From the NCBI RefSeq assembly GCF_902497895.1, contig NZ_CABVHQ010000019.1:29573-93572 (forward strand): a stretch of 64,000 bases of DNA. Direction: 5' to 3'. A program made the position numbers and the translations under genes. The notes below the pieces were generated by a model that was not told the origin of the DNA, made no database searches, and worked only from the letters and a program-made list of their open reading frames with translations. The DNA is from Pseudomonas fluorescens. Its GTDB lineage: Bacteria > Pseudomonadota > Gammaproteobacteria > Pseudomonadales > Pseudomonadaceae. This document shows, one piece after another, positions 46,324 through 57,445 of the stretch (the stretch's first letter is position 1; the number at the start of each line of letters is the position of its first letter).

Positions 46324-46863
46324 ATGACCGAGTCGCAAACGGCTTTCGAGCTGCTCCTGGAGATCGACCACCGCTGTCGCCTGCTGGCGGCGGATCTGCC
46401 GTCCCAGGAAACCCGCCAGCAGAGCTGGAGCGGGATCGGTTTTCGTATCGGCGAATACTGGTACGTCGCGCCCATGGGCGAAGTCAGTGAGGTTCTGCAT
46501 GAGCCGCGTTGTACGGTGCTGCCCGGGGTAAAACCCTGGGTCAAAGGTGTGGCCAATCTGCGCGGAAGGTTGTTGCCGATCATGGACCTGTGCGGTTTCT
46601 TCGGCCACGAGCTGTCTACAGTGCGCAAACAGCGGCGGGTGCTGGTGGTCGAGCACCAGGAGGTATTTGCCGGTCTGTTGGTGGATGAAGTGTACGGCCT
46701 GCAGCATTTTGCGCAGGACCGTCTGGAGTCGGCGGCGACCCAGGCGCTGGAAGACGCGATTGCACCGTTCGTGAAGGGGCAGTTTCAGCGTGAGCAACTC
46801 TGGCGAGTCTTCAGTCCGTTCGCCCTGGCGCAGTCGCCCGGGTTTATGGATGTAGCCCTGTAG
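46324..46863 (+). CDS. pilI: CheW-like coupling protein PilI
   Basis: 179 residues, one CheW domain: GFRIGEYWYVAPMGEVSEVLHEP and LRGRLLPIMDLCGFFG are the conserved turns. It couples PilJ to ChpA. It lies ten bases after pilH. The ribosome site before ATG 46324 is weak (GGCGG). Confidence 0.9.
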   Translation: MTESQTAFELLLEIDHRCRLLAADLPSQETRQQSWSGIGFRIGEYWYVAPMGEVSEVLHEPRCTVLPGVKPWVKGVANLRGRLLPIMDLCGFFGHELSTVRKQRRVLVVEHQEVFAGLLVDEVYGLQHFAQDRLESAATQALEDAIAPFVKGQFQREQLWRVFSPFALAQSPGFMDVAL

Positions 46864-46906
46864 AAAAGAGGTCTTATCCTGGCTTTCGGCGCGTTCGGCA
46901 TCGCCA

Positions 46907-46979
46907 GGATCGCAGCCTGCGGCAGCTCCTGCACGCCGTACGCAATACCTGTAGGAGCTGCCGCAGGCTGCGATCTTTT
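46907..46979. repeat. Paired REP element, GATCGCAGCC type
   Basis: A REP pair between pilI and pilJ inside the operon: GATCGCAGCCTGCGGCAGC (46909) and its inverse to 46979, spacing only ~18 bases. Confidence 0.82.
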
Positions 46980-47019
46980 AAGGCGGCCACAGAGAATTTA
47001 GCTGTTTAGGCGAATACCG

Positions 47020-49080
47020 ATGATAAAAGCAAAAACAGGCAAGCCAATGGAAGGGTCGCGCAGCCGTTCACAGATCATCGTGCTGTTCATGGCACTGATC
47101 GTGTTCATCATGGCGCTGTTCGCCAATTTCGCCTACCTCAACACCCAGGCCACTTATGACAAGCAGTACATCGGCCACGCCGGTGAGCTGCGGGTGCTGT
47201 CCCAGCGTATCGCCAAGAACGCCACCGAAGCGGCTGCCGGCAAGGCTGCCGCGTTCAAATTGCTGAGCGACGCGCGCAACGATTTTGCGCGACGCTGGGG
47301 TTACCTTAAAAAAGGCGACCCGGCCACCGGCCTGCCTCGGGCGCCACGGGAAGTGCGTCCGGAAATGCGTGCGGTCCAGCTGGATTGGGAGCACTTACTG
47401 AAGAACACCGACGCGATTCTGTCCAGCGAGCAGACCGTGCTGTCCTTGCACCAGGTCGCGGCGACGCTGGCCGAGACCGTGCCGCAATTGCAGGTCGAAT
47501 ACGAAAAAGTCGTGGAGATTCTGCTGCAACGCGGGGCTCCCGCCAGCCAGGTAGCCGTAGCCCAGCGGCAGACGCTATTGGCCGAGCGCATTCTCGGTGC
47601 GGTGAACACGGTGCTGGCCGGTGACGACACGGCAGTGCAGGCCGCCGATGCCTTTGGCCGTGATGCGGCGCGCTTTGGTCAGGTGCTCAATGGCATGCTG
47701 CAGGGCAATCCCGCATTGAAGATCAGCCAGGTCGAGGACCGTGATGCCCGTTCCCGGCTGATAGAAATTGCCGAGCTATTCGAATTCGTCTCGGGCTCGG
47801 TGGATGAAATTCTCGAAACTTCACCCGAACTGTTCAAGGTCCGGGAGTCGGCGAGCAGCATTTTCAGCCTCTCGCAAACCTTGCTCGATGAAGCCTCGCT
47901 GCTGGCCACCGGCTTCGAGAACCTCGCGTCCGGGCGCACTACCCATACCATCGGCGGTTACATGCTGGGTCTGGCGGCGCTGACCTCGATCATTCTGATT
48001 GGGCTGATAATGGTGCGTGAAACCAATCGCCAGCTACGCGAGACCGCCGAGAAGAATGAACGCAACCAGAACGCGATCATGCGTCTGCTCGACGAAATCG
48101 AAGACCTGGCCGACGGTGACCTGACGGTGACTGCCTCGGTGACGGAAGACTTCACTGGCACCATCGCCGACTCGATCAACTACTCGGTCGATCAATTGCG
48201 CGACCTGGTGGCAACCATCAACCTCACCGCCGGTCAGGTCGCGGCCGCCGTGCAGGAAACCCAGGCCACGGCGATGCACCTGGCGCAAGCTTCCGAGCAT
48301 CAGGCGCAGCAGATCAGCGAGGCATCGGCGGCGATCAACGACATGGCTGAGTCCATCGATCAAGTGTCGGCCAACGCCGCAGAGTCGTCGGCAGTGGCCG
48401 AACGTTCGGTGGAAATCGCCAACAAGGGCAACGAGGTGGTGCACAACACCATCCACGGCATGGACAACATCCGCGAGCAGATTCAGGACACGGCAAAACG
48501 CATCAAGCGTCTGGGTGAGTCTTCCCAGGAAATTGGCGACATAGTCAGCCTGATCGACGACATTGCCGATCAAACCAATATTCTCGCACTCAACGCGGCG
48601 ATTCAGGCCTCCATGGCCGGTGACGCCGGGCGCGGCTTCGCGGTGGTCGCCGATGAAGTGCAGCGGTTGGCGGAGCGCTCGTCGGCGGCGACCCGACAGA
48701 TCGAAACACTGGTGCGGGCGATCCAGGCCGATACCAACGAAGCGGTGATTTCCATGGAGCAGACCACCACCGAAGTGGTGCGCGGCGCGCGTCTGGCTCA
48801 AGATGCCGGAGTCGCTCTGGAAGAAATCGAAGGCGTGTCGAAAACCCTCGCAGCCTTGATCCAGAGCATTTCCAACGCGGCGCAGCAGCAGACGTCCTCG
48901 GCGGGTCAGATCTCCTTGACGATGAACGTGATCCAGCAGATCACCACGCAAACCTCGTCTGGCTCGACCGCCACCGCCGAGAGCATCGGCAACCTGGCGA
49001 AAATGGCCAGCCAGCTGCGGCGTTCGGTGTCCGGGTTCACCTTGCCGGCGCTATCTGCGCAGGACACGGATAAAGTGTGA
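47020..49080 (+). CDS. pilJ: Methyl-accepting chemotaxis receptor PilJ
   Basis: 686 residues. Topology: cytoplasmic N-terminus, TM1 near residues 18-41 ([21 protein letters not shown]), a periplasmic sensing part with two PilJ-type helical modules, TM2 about 312-331 ([17 protein letters not shown]), a HAMP-like segment, then the MCP signalling hairpin with [35 protein letters not shown]. It senses surface contact through pilin and drives ChpA. The window has no PilK or ChpB to modify it, so adaptation by methylation is in doubt. Confidence 0.93.
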   Translation: MIKAKTGKPMEGSRSRSQIIVLFMALIVFIMALFANFAYLNTQATYDKQYIGHAGELRVLSQRIAKNATEAAAGKAAAFKLLSDARNDFARRWGYLKKGDPATGLPRAPREVRPEMRAVQLDWEHLLKNTDAILSSEQTVLSLHQVAATLAETVPQLQVEYEKVVEILLQRGAPASQVAVAQRQTLLAERILGAVNTVLAGDDTAVQAADAFGRDAARFGQVLNGMLQGNPALKISQVEDRDARSRLIEIAELFEFVSGSVDEILETSPELFKVRESASSIFSLSQTLLDEASLLATGFENLASGRTTHTIGGYMLGLAALTSIILIGLIMVRETNRQLRETAEKNERNQNAIMRLLDEIEDLADGDLTVTASVTEDFTGTIADSINYSVDQLRDLVATINLTAGQVAAAVQETQATAMHLAQASEHQAQQISEASAAINDMAESIDQVSANAAESSAVAERSVEIANKGNEVVHNTIHGMDNIREQIQDTAKRIKRLGESSQEIGDIVSLIDDIADQTNILALNAAIQASMAGDAGRGFAVVADEVQRLAERSSAATRQIETLVRAIQADTNEAVISMEQTTTEVVRGARLAQDAGVALEEIEGVSKTLAALIQSISNAAQQQTSSAGQISLTMNVIQQITTQTSSGSTATAESIGNLAKMASQLRRSVSGFTLPALSAQDTDKV

Positions 49081-49118
49081 GCCGTGCATGCCAGGTATGA
49101 AATCAAAGTGGAGTGATT

Positions 49119-52100
49119 ATGGGTGATCGCCACGACTATGTAGCCCTTGAATGGGTCAAAGGCGAAATTGCCGAAACGCTGAAGCAGGCCAGCCGGACAC
49201 TCGACAGGCTGGTTGCCGACTCGCAGGCGGCGCATGCGCTCAGCCAGTGCCTGGCGTACATCCATCAGGTCCACGGCAGTTTGCAGATGGTCGAGTTCTA
49301 CGGCGCGGCCCTGCTTGCCGAAGAAATGGAAGAGCTGGCGCTGGCCCTGGAGCAGAAGCGGGTCAGTCATCGCGACGAAGCGATTCGGCTGTTGCAGCAA
49401 GCGCTTGGCCAGTTACCGATCTACCTCGACCTTATACACAGCGCCCGCCACGATCTGCCACTGGTGGTATTACCGCTGCTTAACGATCTGCGCAGTGCTC
49501 GCGGTGAAAGCCTGTTGTCGGAAACCAGTCTGTTCAGCCCGCAGCTACCGGACTTGCCGGCGTTGAGCGAGGAGGCCCTGGCCCTGCTTGAACCGGCGGA
49601 CCTGCCAAGTGTGTTGCGCAAGTTGCGACAGATGCTGCAAGCGGCGTTAGTCGGGTTGCTGCGTGAACAGGATGATCGAACCAATCTGGGTTATCTGGCC
49701 AAGGTCTTCGAACGTCTTGAAGGACTTTGTCGCAACGCCCCCCTGAGCCCGCTGTGGCAGGTCGCTTCAGCGCTGGTGGAAGGCATGCTCGCGGGCAGCA
49801 TTGCCAACAGTCCGGCCTTGCGCAGCCTGCTCAAAGACACCGACAAGGAACTCAAACGCTTGCTCGAGCAAGGAATGGCCGGGATCAATCAGCCGGTCCC
49901 GCAAGAATTGCTCAAGAGCCTATTGTTCTATATAGCCAAAGCCGAATACCCCACCGGGCAGATGCAGACCATGAAAGAAAGTTACGGACTCGATGACGCG
50001 CTACCCAACAGCGCGCTGGTCGATGAAGAGCGCGCCCGCCTGGCCGGCCCGGACCGGGATGCCATGCGTTCGGTACTGGCCGCGTTGTGCGAAGAACTGG
50101 TGCGGGTCAAGGAACGCCTGGATCTGTTCGTGCGCAGCGATCGCCAGCATGCCTCCGACCTCGACAGCTTGCTCGCACCGCTGCGGCAAATTGCCGACAC
50201 CTTGGCAGTGCTGGGTTTCGGTCAGCCGCGCAAGGTGATTATCGATCAACTGGCAGTGGTCCTGAGTCTGGCCCAGGGGCAGCGCGAACCCAATGACGCG
50301 ATCCTCATGGACGTGGCCGGGGCCTTGCTGTACGTCGAGGCGACCCTGGCCGGGATGGTCGGCACCGTCGAGCCGGAAAGCCGGGAAGAAAGCCGGCTGC
50401 CGACCACCGACCTGACGCAGATCCACCAGCTGGTGATCAAGGAAGCGCGGATCTGTATGCAGCAAGCCAAGGACACCATCGTCGACTACATCGACGCCGG
50501 CTGGGACCGTCAGCATCTGCAACCGTTGCCGGAGTTGCTGACCCAGGTTCGCGGTGCATTGGCGATGATTCCGTTGAGCCGGGCGGCAAGTCTGCTGGAG
50601 GCCTGTAACGGCTACGTTCGCGAGCATTTGCTGGTCAATAAGGTTCAGCCCGATTGGCAGCAGCTGGACAATCTGGCCGAAGTCATTACCAGCGTCGAGT
50701 ACTACCTCGAACGCTTGAGCGAGGATGCTCAGGCGCCCGGCGAACAGGTGCTGGACGTCGCCGAAGAGAGCCTGGCCGCCTTGGGGTATTTCCCGACCCC
50801 GCTGCAGGTACCGCTGCTCAACGAAGTGCTCAGCCCGAGCGAAGCGCTGGCGCTGCGGGACCAGCAGGCGCTGGACAATCCTGAAGTGGTGCAGTCTCTG
50901 GCCGAGGTGCTGGCCAACCCGGTTTCCGTCCTCAACCCGCCCGCCCTGCATACGCCGGGCAGCCTGCTGCCCCCTCCGGTCGATGAGACACCGGTGGATG
51001 ACGAATTGCGGGAAGTCTTTCTCGAAGAGACCGACGAGGTCCTCGACGTATTGCGTGAGTATCTGCCGCAATGGGTGGCCAACCCCGACAACAAGACCGC
51101 ATTGAGCGAATTGCGTCGTGGCTTCCATACCTTGAAAGGGAGCGGGCGCATGGTTCGCGCCCTGGTGGTGGGAGAGCTGTCCTGGGCGGTGGAAAACCTG
51201 CTCAACCGGGTTCTGGAGCGCAACGTCGAGCCAGGGCCACAGGTGCAGCAACTGCTGGGCGAAGTGCTGCGGCTATTGCCCGAACTGATCAGCGAGTTCG
51301 CCGCCAACACCCAGCGCCAGCGCGATGATGTCGACCAGCTGGCCGCCCGTGCCCATGGACTGACCAAGGGCGATGAGCCGGTGCCGGACGCTGTCGTGCA
51401 AGCTCCGGAGGCTCTCGATCCACAGTTGCTGGAGATCTTCCACAACGAAGCTGAAACCCATCTCGACAGCCTCAACCATTTTCTTGATCAGGCCGCCAAA
51501 CAGCTGCCGCTGCAGGCCAGTGATGAATTGCAGCGTGCGCTGCACACCCTCAAAGGCAGCGCCTACATGGCCGGTGTATTACCGATCGCCGAGCTGGTGA
51601 AACCGCTGGACCAGCTGACTCGTGAATACAAGGCGCATCAGATTGCCCTGGATCTGGATGAAATCGAACTGCTGCTTGACGCTGAAGGGTTGTTGCGCGG
51701 CAGTTTGAAGCAGCTCAAGGCCGATCCACTGGCCGCGATCAGCGGCGCGCAGTCGTTGATCGAACGGACCCGGAAGCGACTGGCCGAACGCCTGGAAGCC
51801 CTGCTCAGCTCGCCGAATACGGGCCTGCGGATCAAGCGCGATCCACAACTGATCAGCAATTTCCTCGCCCAGGGCATGGACATCCTGCTCGATGCTGAAA
51901 ACCTTTTGCGCCGCTGGCAGCAACATCCCGGAGAGCGCCAGGAACTCAGTGCGCTGCTCGATGAGCTGACCACCCTGGGCGAAGGCGCGCATCTGGCCGA
52001 CCTGCATCCGGTCGATGACCTGTGCGAAGCCTTGCTCGACCTGTATGGCGCAGTGGAAGAGAGCAGCCTGGCGGTCAGCGAGCGGTTTTTCCATGAGGCC

Positions 52101-55058
52101 GACAGCGCCCACGAAGCCTTGATCAGCATGCTTGATCAACTGGCCGCCGGCCAGGAAGTCGGCCCCCGGCCGGATCGGGTGCAAGCCCTGCGTGATTTGC
52201 TCGATCAAGGCCTCGACCCATCGGCCATGGGTCTGATCAGGAGCGATGGAAGCCGTACGCTGAGCATCACCGAGCTGAGCGCCGCCACCAGCGAGATGGA
52301 GCAGGCGCCGGTGGCGCTGGAGCTGGACGATGAAATCGTCTCGATCTTTCTCGAAGAAGCGGCGGATATCCTCGAAAGCGCCGGGCAAGCCCTGCAGCGT
52401 TGGCTGGACGACCCAGACAACGCCGCGCCGTTGCTGTCATTGCAGCGCGACCTGCACACCCTCAAGGGCGGTGCGCGGATGGCCGAAGTCGGGCCGGTCG
52501 GTGACCTGGCCCATGAACTGGAAAGCCTTTATGAAGGCTTGGTCGACCGCCGCTACAACCATTCCAGTGAACTGGCGCAACTGCTGCAGCAGAGCCATGA
52601 CCGTTTGGCCGTGTTGCTTGAGCAACTGCACAGGCAGCAACCGCTGAGCGACCCCGGTGAGCTGATCGCGGCGATTCGCGAGTTCCGTCAGGGCAGCGGC
52701 GCGAGCGCCGAGGCGGCAGAGCCCGCGCCCCAGACTGATTTGGCGAGCCACGACCCCGAGTTGCTGGAAATCTTCCTCGAGGAAGGTTTCGACATCATCG
52801 ACAGTTCCGGCGCGGCGCTGTCGCGCTGGCAGGCCGAGCCGCAAAACCGCCTGGAGGTGGAAACCCTGCTGCGCGACCTGCATACCCTCAAGGGAGGCGC
52901 GCGGATGGTCGAGATCGGGCCGATCGGCGACCTGGCCCATGAACTGGAATTTCTTTACGAAGGTTTGTCGGCAGGCCTGCTGCAACCGACGGAGCCGTTG
53001 TTCATGCTGTTGCAACGCAGCCATGACCAGCTTGCGCAGATGCTGGACGCGGCACGGGCGGGCAAGCCGGTTTTACCAGCCCAGGCCTTGATCGAGACGA
53101 TCGTCGCCTTCACCCATCCTGCTGTCGGCGATCTACAGCCGCAGCCGCTCCCCTGCGAAGTCATACCGCAGGTTCAGGCCAAAACCGAATCGCCGGCGCT
53201 ACAGCCCGAAGCCGGCACGACCGGCGACATGGTCAAGGTCTCGGCCGAGCTGCTTGATGATCTGGTCAATCTGGCCGGTGAAACCTCGATTTTCCGTGGC
53301 CGTATCGAGCAACAAGTCAACGATGCCCGGGTGACCCTGAGCGAGATGGAAACCACCATTGAGCGCATGCGCGACCAGTTGCGGCGCCTGGACACCGAAA
53401 CCCAGGGGCGGATTCTCAGCCGTCAGCAAGTCGAGGCCGAACGCCTGGGCTACGAAGAATTCGACCCGCTGGAAATGGACCGGCATTCGCAATTGCAGCA
53501 GCTGTCACGGGCTTTGTTCGAGTCGGCGTCGGACCTGCTTGACCTCAAGGAAACCCTCGATCGTCGCAACCAGGAGGCGGAAAGCCTGCTGCAGCAGCAG
53601 GGACGGATCAACACCGATTTGCAGGAAGGTCTGATGCGTACGCGCATGGTGCCGTTTGAGCGCATGTTGCCGCGCCTGAAGCGTATCGTCCGGCAGGTCG
53701 CCAGTGAGTTGGGCAAGGACGTTGAATTCATTGTCGGCAATGCCCAGAGCGAGATGGACCGCAACGTGCTCGAACGCATGCTCGCGCCACTGGAGCATAT
53801 GCTACGCAATGCTGTCGACCACGGTCTGGAATCTGCCGAGGTGCGGCTCGCCGCCGGCAAGCCTGCCCAGGGCAGGATCACCCTGGACCTGGCTCACGAA
53901 GGCGGCGACATCATTTTCGACATCCGCGATGACGGTGCCGGAATACCCCTCGATGCAGTGCGGCGCAAGGCGATCAAGCGTGGGCTGCTCGCTCCTGATC
54001 TGGAAATCAGCGACCGCGATGTGTTGCAGTTCATCCTGCAGCCGGGATTCTCCACCGCTGAAAAAATTACCCAGATCTCCGGGCGCGGGGTCGGCATGGA
54101 CGTGGTCCATGAAGAAGTCCGGCAACTGGGCGGCAGCATGAGCATTGACTCGACGCCGGGGCAGGGCGTGCACTTTCGCATTCGCCTGCCATTCACCGTA
54201 TCGGTCAACCGTGCGTTGATGGTGCAGTGCGCCGAGGACCAGTACGCGATCCCGCTGAACACCATCGAAGGCATCGTTCGGGTTTTGCCCAACGAGCTCG
54301 ACGGTTACCACCAGCTTGAGCCACCGATCTACGAATACGCCGGGCAACGCTACGAACTCTGCTACCTCGGCGAGTTGCTGCATACCGCAGCCAAGCCCAA
54401 GCTGCTGGGTCAGAGCCTGCCGCTGCCGGTGCTGTTGGTGCAGTGCAATGAGCGGCGGATTGCGGTGCAAGTCGATGCCATGGCTGGCACCCGGGAAATC
54501 GTGGTGAAAAGCCTCGGCCCGCAGTTTGCCGCAGTGCAGGGATTGTCCGGTGCGACCATCCTGGGCGATGGCCGGGTGGTGCTGATTCTCGACCTGCTGG
54601 CGCACATCCGCGCGATGCAGACACGCTTGCCGCAATCGCGTCCGGTCAAGGGCAGTGAGCCTGCGGTCGACGCCGAGCCACATCGGCCGCTGCTGGTCAT
54701 GGTGGTCGATGATTCGGTCACTGTACGCAAGGTCACCAGTCGCCTGCTCGAACGCCACGGCATGAACGTGTTGACTGCCAAGGACGGGATCGACGCCATG
54801 GCGCTGCTGGAGGAACACACGCCGGACCTGATGCTGCTGGACATCGAAATGCCGCGCATGGACGGTTTCGAAGTGGCGATGCAGGTGCGCAGCGATCCGC
54901 GACTGCAACACCTGCCGATCATCATGATCACCTCGCGCACCGGCCAGAAACATCGCGACCGCGCCATGGCCATCGGCGTCAATGACTACCTCGGCAAGCC
55001 GTACCAGGAATCGGTCCTGCTGGAGAGCATCGCCTTGTGGAGCAAAACCCATGCTTGA
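49119..55058 (+). CDS. chpA: Hybrid chemosensory kinase ChpA
   Basis: 1979 residues (P. aeruginosa ChpA is ~2470). The ATG at 49119 has GGAG six bases upstream. Domains in order: a FimL-like N-terminal Hpt-like unit (H52); a degenerate unit where the His position is Arg (TQVRGALAMIP); four canonical Hpt sites at H670, H809, H1113 and H1255; and between the second and third a Thr variant (T951, ELTTLGEGAHLA). The dimerisation and HATPase follow (HMLRNAVDHGLES, DDGAGI, GRGVGMDVV), then the CheW-like domain and a C-terminal receiver (LMLLDIEMPRMDGF). The last two Hpt units are close duplicates ~142 residues apart. It phosphorylates PilG and PilH. Confidence 0.93.
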   Translation: MGDRHDYVALEWVKGEIAETLKQASRTLDRLVADSQAAHALSQCLAYIHQVHGSLQMVEFYGAALLAEEMEELALALEQKRVSHRDEAIRLLQQALGQLPIYLDLIHSARHDLPLVVLPLLNDLRSARGESLLSETSLFSPQLPDLPALSEEALALLEPADLPSVLRKLRQMLQAALVGLLREQDDRTNLGYLAKVFERLEGLCRNAPLSPLWQVASALVEGMLAGSIANSPALRSLLKDTDKELKRLLEQGMAGINQPVPQELLKSLLFYIAKAEYPTGQMQTMKESYGLDDALPNSALVDEERARLAGPDRDAMRSVLAALCEELVRVKERLDLFVRSDRQHASDLDSLLAPLRQIADTLAVLGFGQPRKVIIDQLAVVLSLAQGQREPNDAILMDVAGALLYVEATLAGMVGTVEPESREESRLPTTDLTQIHQLVIKEARICMQQAKDTIVDYIDAGWDRQHLQPLPELLTQVRGALAMIPLSRAASLLEACNGYVREHLLVNKVQPDWQQLDNLAEVITSVEYYLERLSEDAQAPGEQVLDVAEESLAALGYFPTPLQVPLLNEVLSPSEALALRDQQALDNPEVVQSLAEVLANPVSVLNPPALHTPGSLLPPPVDETPVDDELREVFLEETDEVLDVLREYLPQWVANPDNKTALSELRRGFHTLKGSGRMVRALVVGELSWAVENLLNRVLERNVEPGPQVQQLLGEVLRLLPELISEFAANTQRQRDDVDQLAARAHGLTKGDEPVPDAVVQAPEALDPQLLEIFHNEAETHLDSLNHFLDQAAKQLPLQASDELQRALHTLKGSAYMAGVLPIAELVKPLDQLTREYKAHQIALDLDEIELLLDAEGLLRGSLKQLKADPLAAISGAQSLIERTRKRLAERLEALLSSPNTGLRIKRDPQLISNFLAQGMDILLDAENLLRRWQQHPGERQELSALLDELTTLGEGAHLADLHPVDDLCEALLDLYGAVEESSLAVSERFFHEADSAHEALISMLDQLAAGQEVGPRPDRVQALRDLLDQGLDPSAMGLIRSDGSRTLSITELSAATSEMEQAPVALELDDEIVSIFLEEAADILESAGQALQRWLDDPDNAAPLLSLQRDLHTLKGGARMAEVGPVGDLAHELESLYEGLVDRRYNHSSELAQLLQQSHDRLAVLLEQLHRQQPLSDPGELIAAIREFRQGSGASAEAAEPAPQTDLASHDPELLEIFLEEGFDIIDSSGAALSRWQAEPQNRLEVETLLRDLHTLKGGARMVEIGPIGDLAHELEFLYEGLSAGLLQPTEPLFMLLQRSHDQLAQMLDAARAGKPVLPAQALIETIVAFTHPAVGDLQPQPLPCEVIPQVQAKTESPALQPEAGTTGDMVKVSAELLDDLVNLAGETSIFRGRIEQQVNDARVTLSEMETTIERMRDQLRRLDTETQGRILSRQQVEAERLGYEEFDPLEMDRHSQLQQLSRALFESASDLLDLKETLDRRNQEAESLLQQQGRINTDLQEGLMRTRMVPFERMLPRLKRIVRQVASELGKDVEFIVGNAQSEMDRNVLERMLAPLEHMLRNAVDHGLESAEVRLAAGKPAQGRITLDLAHEGGDIIFDIRDDGAGIPLDAVRRKAIKRGLLAPDLEISDRDVLQFILQPGFSTAEKITQISGRGVGMDVVHEEVRQLGGSMSIDSTPGQGVHFRIRLPFTVSVNRALMVQCAEDQYAIPLNTIEGIVRVLPNELDGYHQLEPPIYEYAGQRYELCYLGELLHTAAKPKLLGQSLPLPVLLVQCNERRIAVQVDAMAGTREIVVKSLGPQFAAVQGLSGATILGDGRVVLILDLLAHIRAMQTRLPQSRPVKGSEPAVDAEPHRPLLVMVVDDSVTVRKVTSRLLERHGMNVLTAKDGIDAMALLEEHTPDLMLLDIEMPRMDGFEVAMQVRSDPRLQHLPIIMITSRTGQKHRDRAMAIGVNDYLGKPYQESVLLESIALWSKTHA

Positions 55059-55512
55059 TCATCGCACCAGCAACCTCACCGGGCTGCTGCTGCCCTTGGC
55101 CGATCGCAACTTGATCCTGCCCAACGTCGCCATCGCCGAACTGATCGATTACCAGCCCGGCGCCTTCGATATCGACACACCGCCCTGGTACCTGGGCCTG
55201 GTGACCTGGCGCGACCGGCAAATCCCGCTGCTCAGCTTCGAATCCGCCTGTGGCAGCAAAACTGTGCTCGGCGACCGCGCGCGCATCGTCGTACTCAACG
55301 CCCTGGGCGGCCGCCCGCAACTCAAATTCATCGCCTTGCTGGTGCAGGGTATTCCGCGCTCCTGCAAACTCGACAGCCAGTTGAGTTATGTCGATGTGCC
55401 GCTGTGTCCACTGGAAAAAGCCGCCGTGCAAATCGCCGATCAAATAGCCAAAGTGCCGGACTTGCTAGGGCTGGAAGAGTTGTTGGTGGGCGCGGGGTTG
55501 GTTCAGGGGTGA
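55051..55512 (+). CDS. chpC: CheW-like protein ChpC
   Basis: 153 residues, CheW-type domain: LLLPLADRNLILPNVAIAELI and YLGLVTWRDRQIPLLSFESACG. It lies at the end of the operon and is translationally coupled to chpA by an eight-base overlap. P. aeruginosa has chpB between chpA and chpC; it is absent here. ChpC is thought to be a second adaptor for the kinase, linking other receptors. Confidence 0.85.
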   Translation: MLDHRTSNLTGLLLPLADRNLILPNVAIAELIDYQPGAFDIDTPPWYLGLVTWRDRQIPLLSFESACGSKTVLGDRARIVVLNALGGRPQLKFIALLVQGIPRSCKLDSQLSYVDVPLCPLEKAAVQIADQIAKVPDLLGLEELLVGAGLVQG

Positions 55513-55520
55513 TCTCAAAA

Positions 55521-55621
55521 TCGCGAGCAATCGTCGCACCACCGCTCCCACATTGGATTCTCGGCGTACACATAAATAGCGTCTGAACCCGGTTTAATGT
55601 GGGAGCGAGCTTGCTCGCGAT
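55521..55621. repeat. REP pair, TCGCGAGCAAGCTCGCTCC type
   Basis: A left arm TCGCGAGCAATCGTCGCACC (55521) and a right arm TGTGGGAGCGAGCTTGCTCG (55598) to 55621, spaced by ~45 bases. It follows chpC; no terminator is evident apart from it. Confidence 0.8.
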
Positions 55622-55662
55622 GACGGCCGAGCAGCCAACATAAATCTTTAGTCGGGCCACTC

Positions 55663-55676
55663 AATTGTGGTCAATT
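55663..55676. promoter_or_regulatory. Candidate MdcR operator upstream of mdcA
   Basis: AATTG-TGGT-CAATT, a five-base-arm palindrome, lies ~100 bases before the mdcA start. LysR-type regulators of malonate operons bind upstream of mdcA; the match is symmetry and location only. Confidence 0.3.
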
Positions 55677-55774
55677 CATTACCCTGACCGTAACAATCCG
55701 TCTCTCTGCTTGATTGATGCCGTTCTCCATTCGCTCCTAAGGTAGCTCCACGACAGCGAACCCGTGGAGTGAGC

Positions 55775-57445
55775 ATGACAACAATAATATCCCCCAACTC
55801 GCGCTGGACGCGGCGGCGTAGCGAGAAGCAGCGTCGCCTCGAACAAGTGCGGGGTCTCGCCGATGGTGTGGTGTTGCCGACCGACAAGATTGTCGCGGCG
55901 CTGGAGGCGTTGATTATGCCCGGCGACCGGGTGGTGCTCGAAGGCAACAACCAGAAGCAGGCGGACTTCCTTTCCCGCTCCCTGGCCAAGGCCGATCCGG
56001 CAAAGCTGCATGACTTGCACATGATCATGCCCAGCGTCGGCCGGTCCGAGCATCTGGACCTGTTCGAGCGCGGTATCGCCCGCAAGCTGGACTTCTCCTT
56101 TGCCGGCACCCAAAGCCTGCGCATCAGCCAGTTGCTCGAAGACGGTCTGCTGGAAATCGGCGCGATCCACACCTACATCGAACTCTATGCCCGACTGGTG
56201 GTGGACCTGATTCCCAACGTGGTGCTGTCGGCCGGATTCATGGCCGACCGCGCGGGCAATATCTACACCGGGCCAAGCACCGAAGACACCCCGGCGCTGA
56301 TCGAACCCGCAGCCTTCAGCGACGGTATCGTGATTGTCCAGGTCAACCAGTTGGTGGACGACGTCAGCGAGTTGCCCCGCGTGGACATTCCCGCCTCCTG
56401 GGTGGACTTCGTGGTGGTGGCCGACAAGCCGTTCTACATCGAACCGCTGTTTACCCGTGACCCACGGCACATCAAACCGGTGCATGTGTTGATGGCGATG
56501 ATGGCGATCCGCGGCATCTACGAAAAACACAACGTCCAGTCGCTCAACCATGGCATCGGCTTCAACACCGCCGCCATCGAGCTGATCCTGCCGACCTACG
56601 GCGAATCCCTCGGGCTCAAGGGCAAGATCTGCCGCAACTGGACCCTCAACCCCCATCCCACCCTGATTCCGGCCATCGAAAGTGGTTGGGTCGAGAGCGT
56701 GCATTGCTTCGGCACCGAGTTGGGGATGGAGAACTACATCGCCGCGCGGCCGGACGTGTTCTTCACCGGGCGCGACGGCTCACTGCGCTCGAACCGGATG
56801 TTCTGCCAACTGGCCGGGCAGTACGCGGTAGACCTGTTTATCGGCGCGACCTTGCAGGTGGATGGCGACGGACATTCCTCGACCGTCACCCGTGGACGCC
56901 TGGCGGGTTTCGGCGGTGCGCCGAACATGGGCCATGACCCCCGCGGTCGCCGTCACGGCACGCCGGCCTGGCTGGATATGCGCCATGGCGATGCCCCCGA
57001 AGCGTTGCTCGAGCGCGGCAAGAAGCTTGTGGTGCAGATGGTCGAGACTTTTCAGGAGGGCGGAAAACCGACCTTCGTCGAGACTCTGGACGCGGTCGAG
57101 GTGGCGAAGAAAAGCGGCATGCCGCTGGCGCCGATCATGATCTACGGCGACGACGTTACCCACCTGCTCACCGAAGAAGGCATCGCCTACCTGTACAAGG
57201 CCCGCTCCCTGGAAGAGCGCCAGGCAATGATCGCCGCAGTCGCCGGGGTGACCGTCATCGGCTTGCGGCATAACCCGAAAGACACTGCCCGCATGCGCCG
57301 CGAAGGTTTGATCGCGCTACCGGAAGACCTCGGCATCCGTCGCACCGACGCTACCCGCGAATTGCTCGCGGCGAAAAGTGTCGCCGATCTGGTGGAGTGG
57401 TCGGGTGGCTTGTACAACCCGCCCGCCAAATTCAGGAGCTGGTAA
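55775..57445 (+). CDS. mdcA: Malonate decarboxylase alpha subunit
   Basis: 556 residues, acetyl-S-ACP:malonate ACP transferase. Seen: [24 protein letters not shown] and a family I CoA-transferase-type domain with [23 protein letters not shown]. It exchanges acetyl for malonyl on the ACP subunit. ATG 55775 has GGAG six bases upstream; GTG 55769 is possible. The stop overlaps the mdcB start. First gene of a seven-gene malonate decarboxylase operon. Confidence 0.93.
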   Translation: MTTIISPNSRWTRRRSEKQRRLEQVRGLADGVVLPTDKIVAALEALIMPGDRVVLEGNNQKQADFLSRSLAKADPAKLHDLHMIMPSVGRSEHLDLFERGIARKLDFSFAGTQSLRISQLLEDGLLEIGAIHTYIELYARLVVDLIPNVVLSAGFMADRAGNIYTGPSTEDTPALIEPAAFSDGIVIVQVNQLVDDVSELPRVDIPASWVDFVVVADKPFYIEPLFTRDPRHIKPVHVLMAMMAIRGIYEKHNVQSLNHGIGFNTAAIELILPTYGESLGLKGKICRNWTLNPHPTLIPAIESGWVESVHCFGTELGMENYIAARPDVFFTGRDGSLRSNRMFCQLAGQYAVDLFIGATLQVDGDGHSSTVTRGRLAGFGGAPNMGHDPRGRRHGTPAWLDMRHGDAPEALLERGKKLVVQMVETFQEGGKPTFVETLDAVEVAKKSGMPLAPIMIYGDDVTHLLTEEGIAYLYKARSLEERQAMIAAVAGVTVIGLRHNPKDTARMRREGLIALPEDLGIRRTDATRELLAAKSVADLVEWSGGLYNPPAKFRSW

